Below, in pieces: positions 17,639 to 27,017 of a DNA stretch of 64,000 nt (positions are counted from its first letter, which is position 1; the number at the start of each line of letters is the position of its first letter). A program made the position numbers and the translations under genes. This DNA is from an uncultured Prevotella sp. GTDB lineage: Bacteria; Bacteroidota; Bacteroidia; Bacteroidales; Bacteroidaceae. The notes beneath the pieces were generated by a model. It was not told the DNA's origin and searched no databases. It worked only from the letters and a program-made list of their open reading frames with translations. The DNA lies in the NCBI GenBank assembly GCA_900315635.1, contig OMZV01000001.1, positions 1 through 64,000 on the forward strand, written 5' to 3'.

Positions 17639-19630
17639 TTACTTGTCTTTCAATTCAGCCTTTGACGGCTTTGTTGCAAGTACGAAATAGATAATCAGAG
17701 CTATGTAAGCCACAAGTGAGAGCAGCTCAGAAGCGTGGTTCTGCCACCATGCACTGTAGTCGAACTCTACTCCGCCAAACTTCAACAGTGCTGAGACAAC
17801 ACCCATCAGTGCACCACCTGCAATGAATCCACTGGCAAGCAGTGTGCCTTTGTCTACACGAGTCTTGTTGACTGCGGCATCCTTTGAACGGCTTCCAACG
17901 TACCAGTTGAGTGCTCCACCAACCAAGAGAGGAATATTCAGCTGGATAGGAATGAACATTCCGAGGGCGAAAGCAAGTGCAGGGACCTTGCAACGGTCGA
18001 GGATTAGGGCTATCAGTGCACCGATTCCATAGAGAATCCACGGTGCACCCTGACCACTCATAAGCGGTGCTATGACGGCCGCCATGGCGTGAGCCTGCGG
18101 TGCAGCAAGAGCGTCGCCTTTGAATCCGTAAGTCTCATTGAGCAGCATCATCACGCCTGCAACGGTTGCGGCACTGACGATAGTTCCAAGGAACTTGAAT
18201 GTCTCCTGCTTCTTTGGGGTTGTACCGAGCCAGTAACCAATCTTCAAGTCAGTGATGAAAGAACCTGCCATAGACAGAGCCGTGCAGACAACACCACCCA
18301 TCAGCAATGCAGCAAGCATTCCGGCATTGCCCTTCAAGCCTACAGCAACCATCACGACGGACGCAAGGATAAGGGTCATGAGCGTCATTCCTGATACCGG
18401 GTTACTGCCCACAATGGCTATGGCGTTGGCGGCAACGGTGGTGAATAGGAACGCAATTACTGCCACGAGGATAATAGCCACGGTGGCATGGAGCAGATTG
18501 AAGTTCATGACTCCAAAGAAGAAGAATGCGTAAGTGATGAGAAGGGTAACGACCGAGCCAATGGCAATGACCTTGAAAGAGATGTCACGCTGGGTGCGGA
18601 GCACTTCCTTCTGTCCTGCGCCTTTGCCTTTCATCTCGCGGGCGGCAAGACTTACGGCTCCCTTGATGATTCCCCAGCTCTTCACGATACCGATGATACC
18701 TGCCATGGCGATGGCTCCTATACCAAGGCTACGTCCATAATTAGTAAATATATCCTCTGGGCTCATTGAGCCAACGGTGGCTGTTACGCTAGGATCCCAT
18801 TGGTTGAGAACTGTGTCTGGGAATATCAATGCCATTGCCGGGACGACAATCCACCACACAAAGATGGAACCGGCACATATAATGGCGGCATATTTCAGTC
18901 CGACGATGTAGCCAAGTCCGAGGACGGCGGCACCGGTGTTGACCTTGAAAACGAGCTTTGTCTTGTCGGCAATGGTCTCACCGAATCCAATCATACGGCT
19001 TGTTACGTTCTCATTCCACCAACCGAATGTGGCAACAACGAAGTCGTAGAGTCCGCCTATGAGTCCTGCGATAAGCAATGGCTTAGCCTGAGAGCCACCT
19101 TTCTCACCTGAAACGAGCACCTGTGTGGTGGCTGTTGCCTCTGGGAAAGGATATTTGCCGTGCATGTCCTTGACGAAGTATTTACGGAAAGGAATGAGGA
19201 AAAGTATTCCGAGGACGCCTCCTAGGGCTGCCGCAATGAATATCTTGAAGAAGTCGGCTTGCAGGTCGAGCATGTAGATTGCCGGCATGACGAATATTCC
19301 TCCGGCTACAACGGCGCCTGAGCAGGCTCCGATACTCTGGATGATGACGTTCTCGCCAAGGGCATTCTTGCGTTTTGTGGCTTGCGAGAGTCCAATGGCG
19401 ATGATGGCGATAGGGATGGCGGCTTCGAATACCTGTCCTACTTTCAAGCCCAGATAGGCGGCAGCTGCCGAGAAGAGTACAGCCATGAGCAGTCCCCATG
19501 TTACCGACCATGGAGTCACCTCACGGTAAGTCTTGTCAGGCTTCATTATTGGAACATACTCTTCACCTTCCTTTAGTTCACGAAAGGCGTTCTCCGGTAG
19601 TTCAATGTTTTGCTTTTCTTGATTTTCCAT
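17639..19630 (-). CDS. OPT family oligopeptide transporter
   Basis: A 663-aa integral membrane protein with about 14-16 hydrophobic segments and the OPT signature region near the N terminus (YREVTPWSVTWGLLMAVLFSAAAAYLGLKVGQ) plus GKYPFPEATATTQVL. It should take up small peptides or peptide-like metal chelates across the inner membrane. I chose the ATG at 19630; the frame is open to a TTG at 19657, but that codon is inside the -7 box TACCTTTG (19655-19662), so it cannot be translated from this promoter. Confidence 0.92.
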   Translation of the reverse strand: MENQEKQNIELPENAFRELKEGEEYVPIMKPDKTYREVTPWSVTWGLLMAVLFSAAAAYLGLKVGQVFEAAIPIAIIAIGLSQATKRKNALGENVIIQSIGACSGAVVAGGIFVMPAIYMLDLQADFFKIFIAAALGGVLGILFLIPFRKYFVKDMHGKYPFPEATATTQVLVSGEKGGSQAKPLLIAGLIGGLYDFVVATFGWWNENVTSRMIGFGETIADKTKLVFKVNTGAAVLGLGYIVGLKYAAIICAGSIFVWWIVVPAMALIFPDTVLNQWDPSVTATVGSMSPEDIFTNYGRSLGIGAIAMAGIIGIVKSWGIIKGAVSLAAREMKGKGAGQKEVLRTQRDISFKVIAIGSVVTLLITYAFFFFGVMNFNLLHATVAIILVAVIAFLFTTVAANAIAIVGSNPVSGMTLMTLILASVVMVAVGLKGNAGMLAALLMGGVVCTALSMAGSFITDLKIGYWLGTTPKKQETFKFLGTIVSAATVAGVMMLLNETYGFKGDALAAPQAHAMAAVIAPLMSGQGAPWILYGIGALIALILDRCKVPALAFALGMFIPIQLNIPLLVGGALNWYVGSRSKDAAVNKTRVDKGTLLASGFIAGGALMGVVSALLKFGGVEFDYSAWWQNHASELLSLVAYIALIIYFVLATKPSKAELKDK

Positions 19631-19693
19631 TATCTTTTTGTTTAGTTTTGATTGCAAAGGTACAACAAAAAGATAATAATAGAAAAAGAATGA

Positions 19694-20416
19694 CTAAATA
19701 ATCTCAACAATTGTTAGGATATTGCCTTCGACCTTGAATCTAACGTCATGACCGCCGAAAGGCATACCGTAGATGCGGTTGGGGTCGTTCTGATAGTGTG
19801 GTCGTGGGTCGAGTGACAAGACGTTAGAAAGTTCAGAAGCCTGCTTGTCGGCTAGCCTCTGACGGATGGAGTGGGGAATAACGACATCGAGTTTCTGCCA
19901 TTGACGCTGGTCGGTGAAGCCTCCACGTGCCTCAGTATGGGCGTCGACGTAAGGAAGATAAGGCTTTATGTCATAGATGGGAGTGCCGTCCATGAGGTCG
20001 GCTCCGCCAACAATGATGTCGGTTTTCTCAATGTCAATGAGTTTAACTGAGGATAGTCCCAATCCGTTCGGACGGAAAGGCGAACGTGACGCAAACACTC
20101 CTATGCGCTCATTTCCGCCGAGACGTGGTGGACGGACAGTGGGGTGGAAGGGAGAGTTTATTGTTGAATGTGGAGTGTGGAGTGTTGAATGTTGAGTGTT
20201 AATGGACTGATTTTCCTTTGGCTCATTGGCGGAAAAGCCCCATATAAGCCAAAGATAATCGAAGTCGGAAAGACCACGAAGAGCATTAGGGTCTCGGAAT
20301 TTCGGCTCTAGGACAATACGTCCGGTAAGTTCATCGACAAGACCGCTCTGTCGAGGAATACCGAACTTTGACGAGAAAGGAGAATGGAAAATGGCTACCG
20401 GCTCGATGATTTTCAT
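19694..20416 (-). CDS. trmO: TrmO-type tRNA methyltransferase with an inserted repeat peptide
   Basis: The 240-aa protein belongs to the TsaA/YaeB family, which methylates N6-threonylcarbamoyladenosine at tRNA position 37. The family signatures PTVRPPRLGGNERIGVFA and FRPNGLGLSSVKL are intact. Just before them the normal short loop is lengthened by about 20 residues containing two heptapeptide copies, NTQHSTL and HTPHSTI, which come from a 7-bp tandem repeat at 20161-20200. The insertion is in frame and hydrophilic, so the enzyme may still work. It starts 1 nt after the upstream gene's stop, indicating coupling with that envelope protein. Confidence 0.88.
   Translation of the reverse strand: MKIIEPVAIFHSPFSSKFGIPRQSGLVDELTGRIVLEPKFRDPNALRGLSDFDYLWLIWGFSANEPKENQSINTQHSTLHTPHSTINSPFHPTVRPPRLGGNERIGVFASRSPFRPNGLGLSSVKLIDIEKTDIIVGGADLMDGTPIYDIKPYLPYVDAHTEARGGFTDQRQWQKLDVVIPHSIRQRLADKQASELSNVLSLDPRPHYQNDPNRIYGMPFGGHDVRFKVEGNILTIVEII
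20161..20200. repeat. 7-bp tandem repeat inside trmO
   Basis: On the coding strand the units are AACACTC, AACATTC, AACACTC, CACACTC, CACATTC and a partial AACAA. Arrays of this heptamer type are usually intergenic in this group. Here the array is translated, with 21 bp (three units) giving seven residues. Confidence 0.85.
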
Positions 20417-20417
20417 C

Positions 20418-20873
20418 TTATTCTATTTTCTCAACCTTTGGAGCTGCCTCCGATTTTGTTGATGGTTGGGTCGTCGATGGTTTCTCGCCTTCCGCCGGAG
20501 CAGTATTTGAAGAGCTAGCATCGGTAGTCGACTGTTCCTGCTCTTCATCGGTGGTTTCTTCTTCAACCTTTGCCTTCTTATGCCTTACGTCTCCACGAAT
20601 ACTGTTGAAGACCTTCTTCGCCTGTTCTTCCTCCTCCTTATTGGCAGAGTCGGCGGCAGCGGTATCTTTGCGGATGGTGTCTTGCTTGACAACAAGTTCT
20701 TTGTCGGCAAGGTTTGAGTCAGGCTCTATTTGAGTACGGTAATATTCGGAAATACCGCTATGGGCTATATAATTCCCAACACTGAATACCAATAGGAACA
20801 CAGTGCCGACGATGATAAATATCTTAAGTCCCTTGCTTAGTCTTGGCTCATTATTGTCTTGCTTGTCACTCAT
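20418..20873 (-). CDS. Small single-pass membrane protein, function unknown
   Basis: A 151-aa protein with a cytoplasmic N terminus, one membrane segment at about residues 17-36 (IFIIVGTVFLLVFSVGNYIA) and a highly charged, Glu/Lys/Ser/Thr-rich periplasmic tail that looks disordered. No known domain is recognised. A -7 box TATCTTTG is on the minus strand at 20931-20938 with TTGC 19 bp upstream. It is co-transcribed with trmO. Confidence 0.75.
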   Translation of the reverse strand: MSDKQDNNEPRLSKGLKIFIIVGTVFLLVFSVGNYIAHSGISEYYRTQIEPDSNLADKELVVKQDTIRKDTAAADSANKEEEEQAKKVFNSIRGDVRHKKAKVEEETTDEEQEQSTTDASSSNTAPAEGEKPSTTQPSTKSEAAPKVEKIE

Positions 20874-20967
20874 TGTCAGTTTGTTTGCTAAATCTTATAG
20901 AAGCTTTCGTTAATGGAAAGTAACCATCTGCAAAGATACGGATTTTAATTCGGGGATGCAAGCTTTT

Positions 20968-21447
20968 CTAGCGTTTTTCTAGATGGAACGTAGCTGTGGC
21001 GTGATCCTCCGGTATTTCGAGTGTGACATTCAGTTGGTCGGTCGTAAACTTGAAGACCTTGCTTGTGCCAACAGTCTCTTCTCCAGCCGGTATTGGCTTG
21101 GTATAGGTAAGTTCGTCGGCAGATGTAGAGATGCTCTGGGAGTTGGTGTATATAATGTCGATGCTCTTAAGATTGTTGTCCTCGTAGGTGACGCGGACAA
21201 GTGAGCTGGCGTTGTCGCGGCCGTGCCATTCGAAATCCTCGCCAAGATACATCTTTCCCTTGGTAAAGAACATCTCATGGTCGGAGCCTTGAGCCTCCTT
21301 CTTGAGTTCGTATCCTTTCTCGCCAAGAGTCTTAAGCGAGTTGGTTTCAGTAAGAGCCTTAACGGCATCGAGATATGTATAATCGCTTTGTGCGTAAGCT
21401 GCTACCGTAATCATGACGGTAAACAGTAACATGATAATCTTCTTCAT
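20968..21447 (-). CDS. Secreted or periplasmic hypothetical protein
   Basis: A 159-aa protein with a clear signal peptide (MKKIIMLLFTVMITVAAYAQ) and a beta-rich mature part without cysteines or recognised motifs. It has its own promoter on the minus strand (TACCTTTG at 21489-21496), separate from clpB upstream. I cannot assign a function. Confidence 0.72.
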   Translation of the reverse strand: MKKIIMLLFTVMITVAAYAQSDYTYLDAVKALTETNSLKTLGEKGYELKKEAQGSDHEMFFTKGKMYLGEDFEWHGRDNASSLVRVTYEDNNLKSIDIIYTNSQSISTSADELTYTKPIPAGEETVGTSKVFKFTTDQLNVTLEIPEDHATATFHLEKR

Positions 21448-21562
21448 TCTTTATATCTGTTTATTAACTTTGTATTCCAATTTGCTGGCAAAGGTAATAA
21501 TAAATTGATAATGAAGAATTAAAAATTAAGAATTAATTGTAGCTTTAATGAAGAATTAATAA

Positions 21563-21643
21563 AAAATCCCCGAATAGGGAGGATGCTAATCGTTTAATAT
21601 TGTGATTAAACATCCTCCCCATTCGGGGAGGCCTTGGAGAGGC
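21563..21643 (-). terminator. Compound terminator and dispersed repeat after clpB
   Basis: On the minus strand, directly after the clpB stop, there is a hairpin CCTCCCC-GAAT-GGGGAGG. An alternative longer stem pairs GAATGGGGAGGATG with CATCCTCCCTATTC (14 bp with one G-U). The last arm runs into GGGGATTTTTT. The first two structures exclude each other. The 5' part matches the dispersed repeat at 14880-14921. Confidence 0.7.
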
Positions 21644-24232
21644 TTAGTTCCTGAATACTAGTCCGTCACCGAAACTGTCAATGATTATTGGCTTGTCGCG
21701 GTTGACCTTCTCAGCCAAGAGTGACTTCGAGAGGTCGTTGAGGACATACTTCTGGATTGCCCTCTTTACAGGACGTGCACCGAACTCTGGATCATAGCCG
21801 ACATCTGCAAGGAAGTCGACAGCCTGTGGAGTCCACTGGAGGTTGAAGCCTTGCGGCTCAAGCATTTTCTTAACGCGGTTGAGCTGGAGCTCAACAACAC
21901 CACCAATCTGCTTCTTGGTAAGCGGCAAGAACATTATCGTCTCGTCGATACGGTTCAAGAACTCAGGACGGATGGTCTTCTTAAGCATCTCCATGACGTG
22001 AGACTTGGTATCCTCGATAACCTGCTGGCGGTTCTGATCGTTGATGGTTTCGAACTGCTGCTGGATGTACTTGCTTCCAAGGTTAGAGGTCATGATGATG
22101 ATTGTGTTCTTGAAGTTCACCGTACGACCCTTGTTATCGGTCAGACGACCGTCATCAAGAACTTGCAACAGAATGTTGAACACATCTGGGTGAGCCTTCT
22201 CAATCTCATCGAAGAGGACAACCGAATATGGTTTACGGCGTACTGCCTCGGTGAGCTGACCACCCTCATCATAGCCGACGTACCCTGGAGGCGCTCCAAT
22301 CAGGCGAGATACACTGAATTTCTCCTGATACTCACTCATATCAATACGGGTCATCATCGACTCATCATTGAAGAGGTAATCGGCAAGCGTCTTTGCCAAC
22401 TCCGTCTTACCGGTACCGGTTGTACCAAGGAAGAGGAATGAAGCAATAGGGCGGTTAGGATCCTGCAGACCTGCACGACTACGGCGAACAGCATCGGCAA
22501 CAGCCGTGATAGCCTCGTCCTGACCGATGACACGCTTGTGGAGTTGATCCTCAAGGTGGAGGAGTTTCTCCTTTTCGCTCTGCATCATCTTTGTTACAGG
22601 TATTCCGGTCCAACGGCTAACCACCTCGGCAATATCATCGGCGGTAACCTCCTCACGAACCATTGCAGCACCACCCTGAGTTGATTTCAACTGCTCCTGA
22701 GTCTTCTTTATATCGTCGTCGAGTTCCTTCAGCTTAGAGTAACGAATCTCGGCAACACGCTCGTAATTGCCTTCACGCTCAGCACGCTCAGCCTCGAGTT
22801 TCAGGTTCTCCTGCTGTTGCTTGTCTTCCTGAATCTTATTGACGAGGGCTTTCTCACCTTCCCACTTAGCGCGGAATGAGTGCTCTTGGTCTTTCAAGTC
22901 GGCAATCTCCTTATCGAGTTGGGCAATCTTCTCAGTGTCGTTCTCACGTTTGATAGCCTCACGCTCAATCTCAAGTTGCTTCAAGTGACGGGTAATCTCA
23001 TCGAGTTCCTCCGGTTCAGAGTCACGCTCCATACGGAGTTTAGCTGCTGCTTCATCCATAAGGTCAATAGCCTTATCAGGAAGGAAACGGTCGGAGATGT
23101 AGCGCTCACTAAGCTTAACTGCTGCGATACAAGCGTCATCCTGAATACGAACCTTGTGATGGTTCTCATAGCGCTCCTTCAAGCCACGGAGGATTGATAT
23201 TGCATCAACCTCACTAGGCTCATCAACCATCACGGTCTGGAATCGACGCTCAAGAGCCTTATCCTTCTCGAAGTACTTCTGATACTCGTTAAGGGTTGTT
23301 GCACCGATGCAACGGATCTCACCACGGGCAAGAGCAGGTTTCAAGATGTTGGCTGCATCCATGGCGCCTTGTCCGCCACCTGCACCAACGAGGGTGTGAA
23401 TCTCATCGATGAAGAGGATTATCTCACCATTAGACTTGGTAACCTCCTTGATAACTGATTTCAAGCGCTCCTCAAACTCTCCTTTATATTTAGCACCGGC
23501 AAGCAGTGCACCCATATCGAGTGAATAGAGTTGCTTGTTCTTCAGGTTCTCAGGAACATCGCCACGGACGATACGCTCTGCGAGTCCTTCAACGATTGCG
23601 GTCTTACCTGTACCCGGCTCACCTATCAGAATAGGGTTGTTCTTGGTACGGCGAGAGAGAATCTGAAGCACACGGCGAATCTCCTCGTCACGACCGATGA
23701 CAGGGTCAAGCTTTCCTGCGCGAGCCTGCTCAACAAGGTTGGTGGCAAACTTTGACAGAGCCTGATAGTTCTCGTCACCGCTTTGCGTCTGGACTTTCTG
23801 TCCTTGACGGAGCTCCTGTATAGCCATAGTCATCTCCTTCTCGGTGCATCCAGCGTCCTTGAGGATTCTTGAAGCGGTACTCTTTACGTTGAGCAGGGCA
23901 AGAAGAATAGGCTCAATAGACACGAACTCATCACCGAGATGCTGAGAGATGTCAAGAGTTTTCTGCAAAACATTGTTAGAGTCGGACGAGAGATAAGGCT
24001 CGCCTCCACTAACCTTTGGCAGATGTTTAATTTCATTGTCGATGGCGTTCTCAACCACTTGGCTGTTAACACCGAGCTTTTGGAAGACATAGTTGGTAAC
24101 ATCTTTGCCTTTTTCCATTACTCCGGCGAGGATGTGTACTGGTTCAATGGTCTGCTGGCCATTGCGCTGTGCGATGTTGATCGCACTCTGAATAGCTTCC
24201 TGAGCTTTAATTGTAAATTTGTCGAATGTCAT
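21644..24232 (-). CDS. clpB: ClpB disaggregase (Hsp100)
   Basis: An 862-aa AAA+ chaperone that pulls proteins out of aggregates together with DnaK. It has the N-terminal Clp repeat domain ([13 protein letters not shown]), a first nucleotide domain with GEPGTGKT (about residue 205), a Glu/Lys-rich coiled-coil middle domain and a second nucleotide domain with GTTGTGKT and the arginine-finger region near [10 protein letters not shown]. The ATG at 24232 gives the standard start [11 protein letters not shown]; an upstream in-frame ATG at 24283 would read through the wecB terminator hairpin. Only a poor -7 match (TTACTTTG) lies upstream, so regulation may use another sigma factor. Confidence 0.97.
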   Translation of the reverse strand: MTFDKFTIKAQEAIQSAINIAQRNGQQTIEPVHILAGVMEKGKDVTNYVFQKLGVNSQVVENAIDNEIKHLPKVSGGEPYLSSDSNNVLQKTLDISQHLGDEFVSIEPILLALLNVKSTASRILKDAGCTEKEMTMAIQELRQGQKVQTQSGDENYQALSKFATNLVEQARAGKLDPVIGRDEEIRRVLQILSRRTKNNPILIGEPGTGKTAIVEGLAERIVRGDVPENLKNKQLYSLDMGALLAGAKYKGEFEERLKSVIKEVTKSNGEIILFIDEIHTLVGAGGGQGAMDAANILKPALARGEIRCIGATTLNEYQKYFEKDKALERRFQTVMVDEPSEVDAISILRGLKERYENHHKVRIQDDACIAAVKLSERYISDRFLPDKAIDLMDEAAAKLRMERDSEPEELDEITRHLKQLEIEREAIKRENDTEKIAQLDKEIADLKDQEHSFRAKWEGEKALVNKIQEDKQQQENLKLEAERAEREGNYERVAEIRYSKLKELDDDIKKTQEQLKSTQGGAAMVREEVTADDIAEVVSRWTGIPVTKMMQSEKEKLLHLEDQLHKRVIGQDEAITAVADAVRRSRAGLQDPNRPIASFLFLGTTGTGKTELAKTLADYLFNDESMMTRIDMSEYQEKFSVSRLIGAPPGYVGYDEGGQLTEAVRRKPYSVVLFDEIEKAHPDVFNILLQVLDDGRLTDNKGRTVNFKNTIIIMTSNLGSKYIQQQFETINDQNRQQVIEDTKSHVMEMLKKTIRPEFLNRIDETIMFLPLTKKQIGGVVELQLNRVKKMLEPQGFNLQWTPQAVDFLADVGYDPEFGARPVKRAIQKYVLNDLSKSLLAEKVNRDKPIIIDSFGDGLVFRN

Positions 24233-24272
24233 AGCTTTATTTTTCCTTTCTGCCAAAGTAATGTCAAAAAAT

Positions 24273-24309
24273 ATGCCCGGCAAGATGTGAGTGACATTTT
24301 GTCGGGCAT
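24273..24309 (-). terminator. Terminator between wecB and clpB
   Basis: A 16-bp stem pairs 24273-24288 (ATGCCCGGCAAGATGT) with 24294-24309 through two G-U pairs, with a 5-nt loop. On the minus strand a T-run (ATTTTTT) follows at 24266-24272. Confidence 0.85.
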
Positions 24310-24334
24310 TGCTGACTAGTTGGCAGAATGACAG

Positions 24335-25513
24335 CTATTGCTGGCGAGATCTACGGACGGTATCAGCGATAGTCTGAACAATACGTTCAGCTACGCGACC
24401 ATCCCATCTGTCAGGAATTGTACCAGTCTTCCATTTGCCGGAAACCATATCAGTGGTTGCTTCGGCTAGTTTCTCTGGATCTTCGCCAACGAGGACATTG
24501 GTGCCTTGCTTAACGGTCTCAATGTGCTCGGTATAGCTGTTTAGAGTTATGCAAGGAACTTGATTGAAGGTCGCTTCCTCGGCAACATTTCCACTATCGG
24601 TGATTATTCCGAGTGCGTGTTTTGTAAGGTATGCGAACGGAAGGTAACCGAGTGGTTTGATGATATGGAAGTTGTGAAGGTCAAGTCCGTTGTGAAGACC
24701 GAGAGAAGTAATAGTCTCGACGGCTAGGTCACGGAGTGGGGCAATGACAGGAACATCACCGCTAGCCTTCAACATGCCTTGAAGCATGGCAAGGAGATTC
24801 TCACGGTTGGCAAGGAGAGCCTTGCGATTAATAGTGAAAACGATGTATTTTGGTGTTTGGAGCTGGGAGTTGGTTGATGATGTTGTGCTCTTTTCATTTA
24901 GAAGTCCCAGTTTATCGAAAACATCAGTATATACAACGGCACCGGCTGCTTCGATGGTATCGTTACAGTGACGGAGGTTATCGGTGAGGATATTTCCTAC
25001 ACAATAAACCTTTGAAAGTTCGGCTCCTTCACGATTGGCGATGGAGTTATTGCTTATGCCTGCAGTGAAAAGAAGGTCAGAAAGACCATCAATGACGAGA
25101 CGATTTATCTCCTTTGGCATCTTTATGTCGAAGGAACGGGTTCCAGCCGCAATGTGGGCTAGAAGGATTCCTTGCTTCTTTGTTACAATAGCTGCTGCCA
25201 TAGTGGATGCAAGGTCATCGACAACGATAACCGCATCAGTATGATGTGCCTGAAGGTAGGTCTCGAACTTCGACATTACCTGACCGGTAAGTTCATTGAG
25301 GTTCTGACATTTTACTCCAAGGAAGACTGACGGACGGTCAATATCGAGGTCACTGAAGATAGTGCTCTCGAGAGTTGGATCGTCGTCGGCTCCAGCATAG
25401 ATGAGCGTGAACGTCAGGTCCTCGCCTCGTGCTTGGAGGTTCTTTATTTGTCGAATTACCGGAGCCACTTTTATGAAGTTCGGACGGGCTCCGCAGAATA
25501 TTGCTATTTCCAT
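24335..25513 (-). CDS. wecB: UDP-N-acetylglucosamine 2-epimerase, non-hydrolysing
   Basis: Makes UDP-N-acetylmannosamine for surface polysaccharides. The 392-aa protein begins MEIAIFCGARPNFIKVAP, the canonical start of the family, and keeps the C-terminal EEATFNQVPCITLNSYTEHIET block with the TDSGN phosphate-binding motif before it. It sits 9 bp downstream of the SPFH gene, apart from any polysaccharide cluster, so it may serve a household glycan such as lipopolysaccharide or capsule made elsewhere. Confidence 0.93.
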   Translation of the reverse strand: MEIAIFCGARPNFIKVAPVIRQIKNLQARGEDLTFTLIYAGADDDPTLESTIFSDLDIDRPSVFLGVKCQNLNELTGQVMSKFETYLQAHHTDAVIVVDDLASTMAAAIVTKKQGILLAHIAAGTRSFDIKMPKEINRLVIDGLSDLLFTAGISNNSIANREGAELSKVYCVGNILTDNLRHCNDTIEAAGAVVYTDVFDKLGLLNEKSTTSSTNSQLQTPKYIVFTINRKALLANRENLLAMLQGMLKASGDVPVIAPLRDLAVETITSLGLHNGLDLHNFHIIKPLGYLPFAYLTKHALGIITDSGNVAEEATFNQVPCITLNSYTEHIETVKQGTNVLVGEDPEKLAEATTDMVSGKWKTGTIPDRWDGRVAERIVQTIADTVRRSRQQ

Positions 25514-25522
25514 AATTCTTTT

Positions 25523-26482
25523 TTATTGTGCTTTGAAGAGCTCCTTTATGCCGCCAAGACTTCCCATGAGGTTGGAGGCTTCGTAAGGCAAGAAAACAGT
25601 CTTTGCCTTGTCGCCACTGGCAACTTCTTGCAGCATTTGAATATAGTTCTTAGCAAGGAGGTAGTTGGCAGGGTTAGTGCTCTTGCCTACTGCTGAAGTA
25701 ATCTTTTCAATGGCGGCAGCTTCTGCTTCTGCTTTACGGATACGGGCAGAAGCCTCACCTTCAGCAAGAAGGATAGCCTGCTGTTTCTCAGCTTCGGCTC
25801 GGTTGATCTTAGCTGCCTTCTCTCCTTCTGACTGGAGAATCTGAGCCTGCTTCTCACCTTCACTGGTGAGGATGGTCGCACGTTTGTCACGCTCAGCCTG
25901 CATCTGCTTCTCCATTGCCTGAAGAACGCTTGCTGGAGGAGTGATGTCTTGAAGCTCGACGCGGTTTACCTTAATGCCCCATTTATTAGTGGCATCATCG
26001 AGGACTCCACGGAGCTTTGTGTTAATGGTGTCACGGGAAGTAAGTGTCTGGTCGAGTTCCATCTCACCTATAATATTACGCAGGGTAGTCTGTGTGAGTT
26101 TTTCTATCGCATTCGGGAGGTTGTTAATCTCATACACAGCCTTGAACGGATCGACAATCTGGAAATACAGCAGAGCATTGATTTGCATCTGAATGTTGTC
26201 CTTTGTAATTACGTTCTGACGGTCAAAATCATAAACTTGTTCACGAAGGTCGATGTTGGTGGTGTAAGTGTAGCGTCCATTCTTTAGGGCGACTATCTCC
26301 TTGGCTCGGTCAATGAATGGGATAATGATGTTTATTCCCGGTTGAAGAGTAGCATAGTATCTTCCGAGACGCTCAATAATCTTGGTCTCACTCTGAGGAA
26401 TTATAACCAGTGTCTTCTTAACTATAACGATAGCAAGGAGAACAATAACAATCACGACGATTAATCCAATACTCAGTTCCAT
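25523..26482 (-). CDS. SPFH/band 7 membrane scaffold protein (QmcA/stomatin type)
   Basis: A 319-aa protein with one N-terminal membrane segment (IGLIVVIVIVLLAIVIVKKTL), a band 7 domain (residues 25-190) and a long Ala/Glu/Lys helix (about 195-270, repeated AEKQ/EGEK units) that forms the oligomeric cage wall. It is paired with an NfeD protein 3 bp upstream, the normal partnership for this family in membrane quality control or lipid-domain organisation. Confidence 0.92.
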   Translation of the reverse strand: MELSIGLIVVIVIVLLAIVIVKKTLVIIPQSETKIIERLGRYYATLQPGINIIIPFIDRAKEIVALKNGRYTYTTNIDLREQVYDFDRQNVITKDNIQMQINALLYFQIVDPFKAVYEINNLPNAIEKLTQTTLRNIIGEMELDQTLTSRDTINTKLRGVLDDATNKWGIKVNRVELQDITPPASVLQAMEKQMQAERDKRATILTSEGEKQAQILQSEGEKAAKINRAEAEKQQAILLAEGEASARIRKAEAEAAAIEKITSAVGKSTNPANYLLAKNYIQMLQEVASGDKAKTVFLPYEASNLMGSLGGIKELFKAQ

Positions 26483-26485
26483 AGG

Positions 26486-26935
26486 TCAAATTCTTTTAAC
26501 GGTTATTATTATACTGTCCATATTTAGGACTTTTACTTTCATTCCGACTTCGACGGATTGTCCGTCAGGAGTGTGAGCTTTCCAGCTGTCGCCATCAATC
26601 TGAACGTAGCCATAGCCATTCTCAGGGATGGCATCGGTAACCTTGCCGATTCGTCCGATTAGTGCCTCAGCATTGCTCTTGCGTTCATGTCCCTTCTTGT
26701 GGAAGTACCTTAACATAACAGGGCGTATGAAGAAAAGACTGAGTACTGAAACGATGGCGAAGATTATGATTTGCCATGACAGACTGTCGGTAAACAATGA
26801 TGTTGCTAGTCCACCAATGCCGCCAATTGCGAAGCAGAAGATGAAGAAGTCACCATTGGTCAGTTCCAGTATGAGGCAGATGATACTAACTATTAGCCAT
26901 ACCTGCCATAGGTTTTGTGCGAAATAGGATAGCAT
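26486..26935 (-). CDS. NfeD-like membrane protein
   Basis: A 149-aa protein with about three to four hydrophobic segments (VWLIVSIICLILELTNGDFFIFCFAIGG) and a C-terminal OB-fold (IGRIGKVTDAIPENGYGYVQIDGDSWKAHTPDG). It is the short, protease-less NfeD form that accompanies SPFH proteins. I chose the ATG at 26935, which gives the usual short N terminus; the frame is open up to an ATG at 26971. Confidence 0.9.
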   Translation of the reverse strand: MLSYFAQNLWQVWLIVSIICLILELTNGDFFIFCFAIGGIGGLATSLFTDSLSWQIIIFAIVSVLSLFFIRPVMLRYFHKKGHERKSNAEALIGRIGKVTDAIPENGYGYVQIDGDSWKAHTPDGQSVEVGMKVKVLNMDSIIITVKRI

Positions 26936-27017
26936 TTTATAAGGTGTTAGGTGATGGATGTTGTATGTCAATGAGGTGAAGGGAGTGGGGTGTTTATGGG
27001 GTGTTGAGAGGCAGAAG

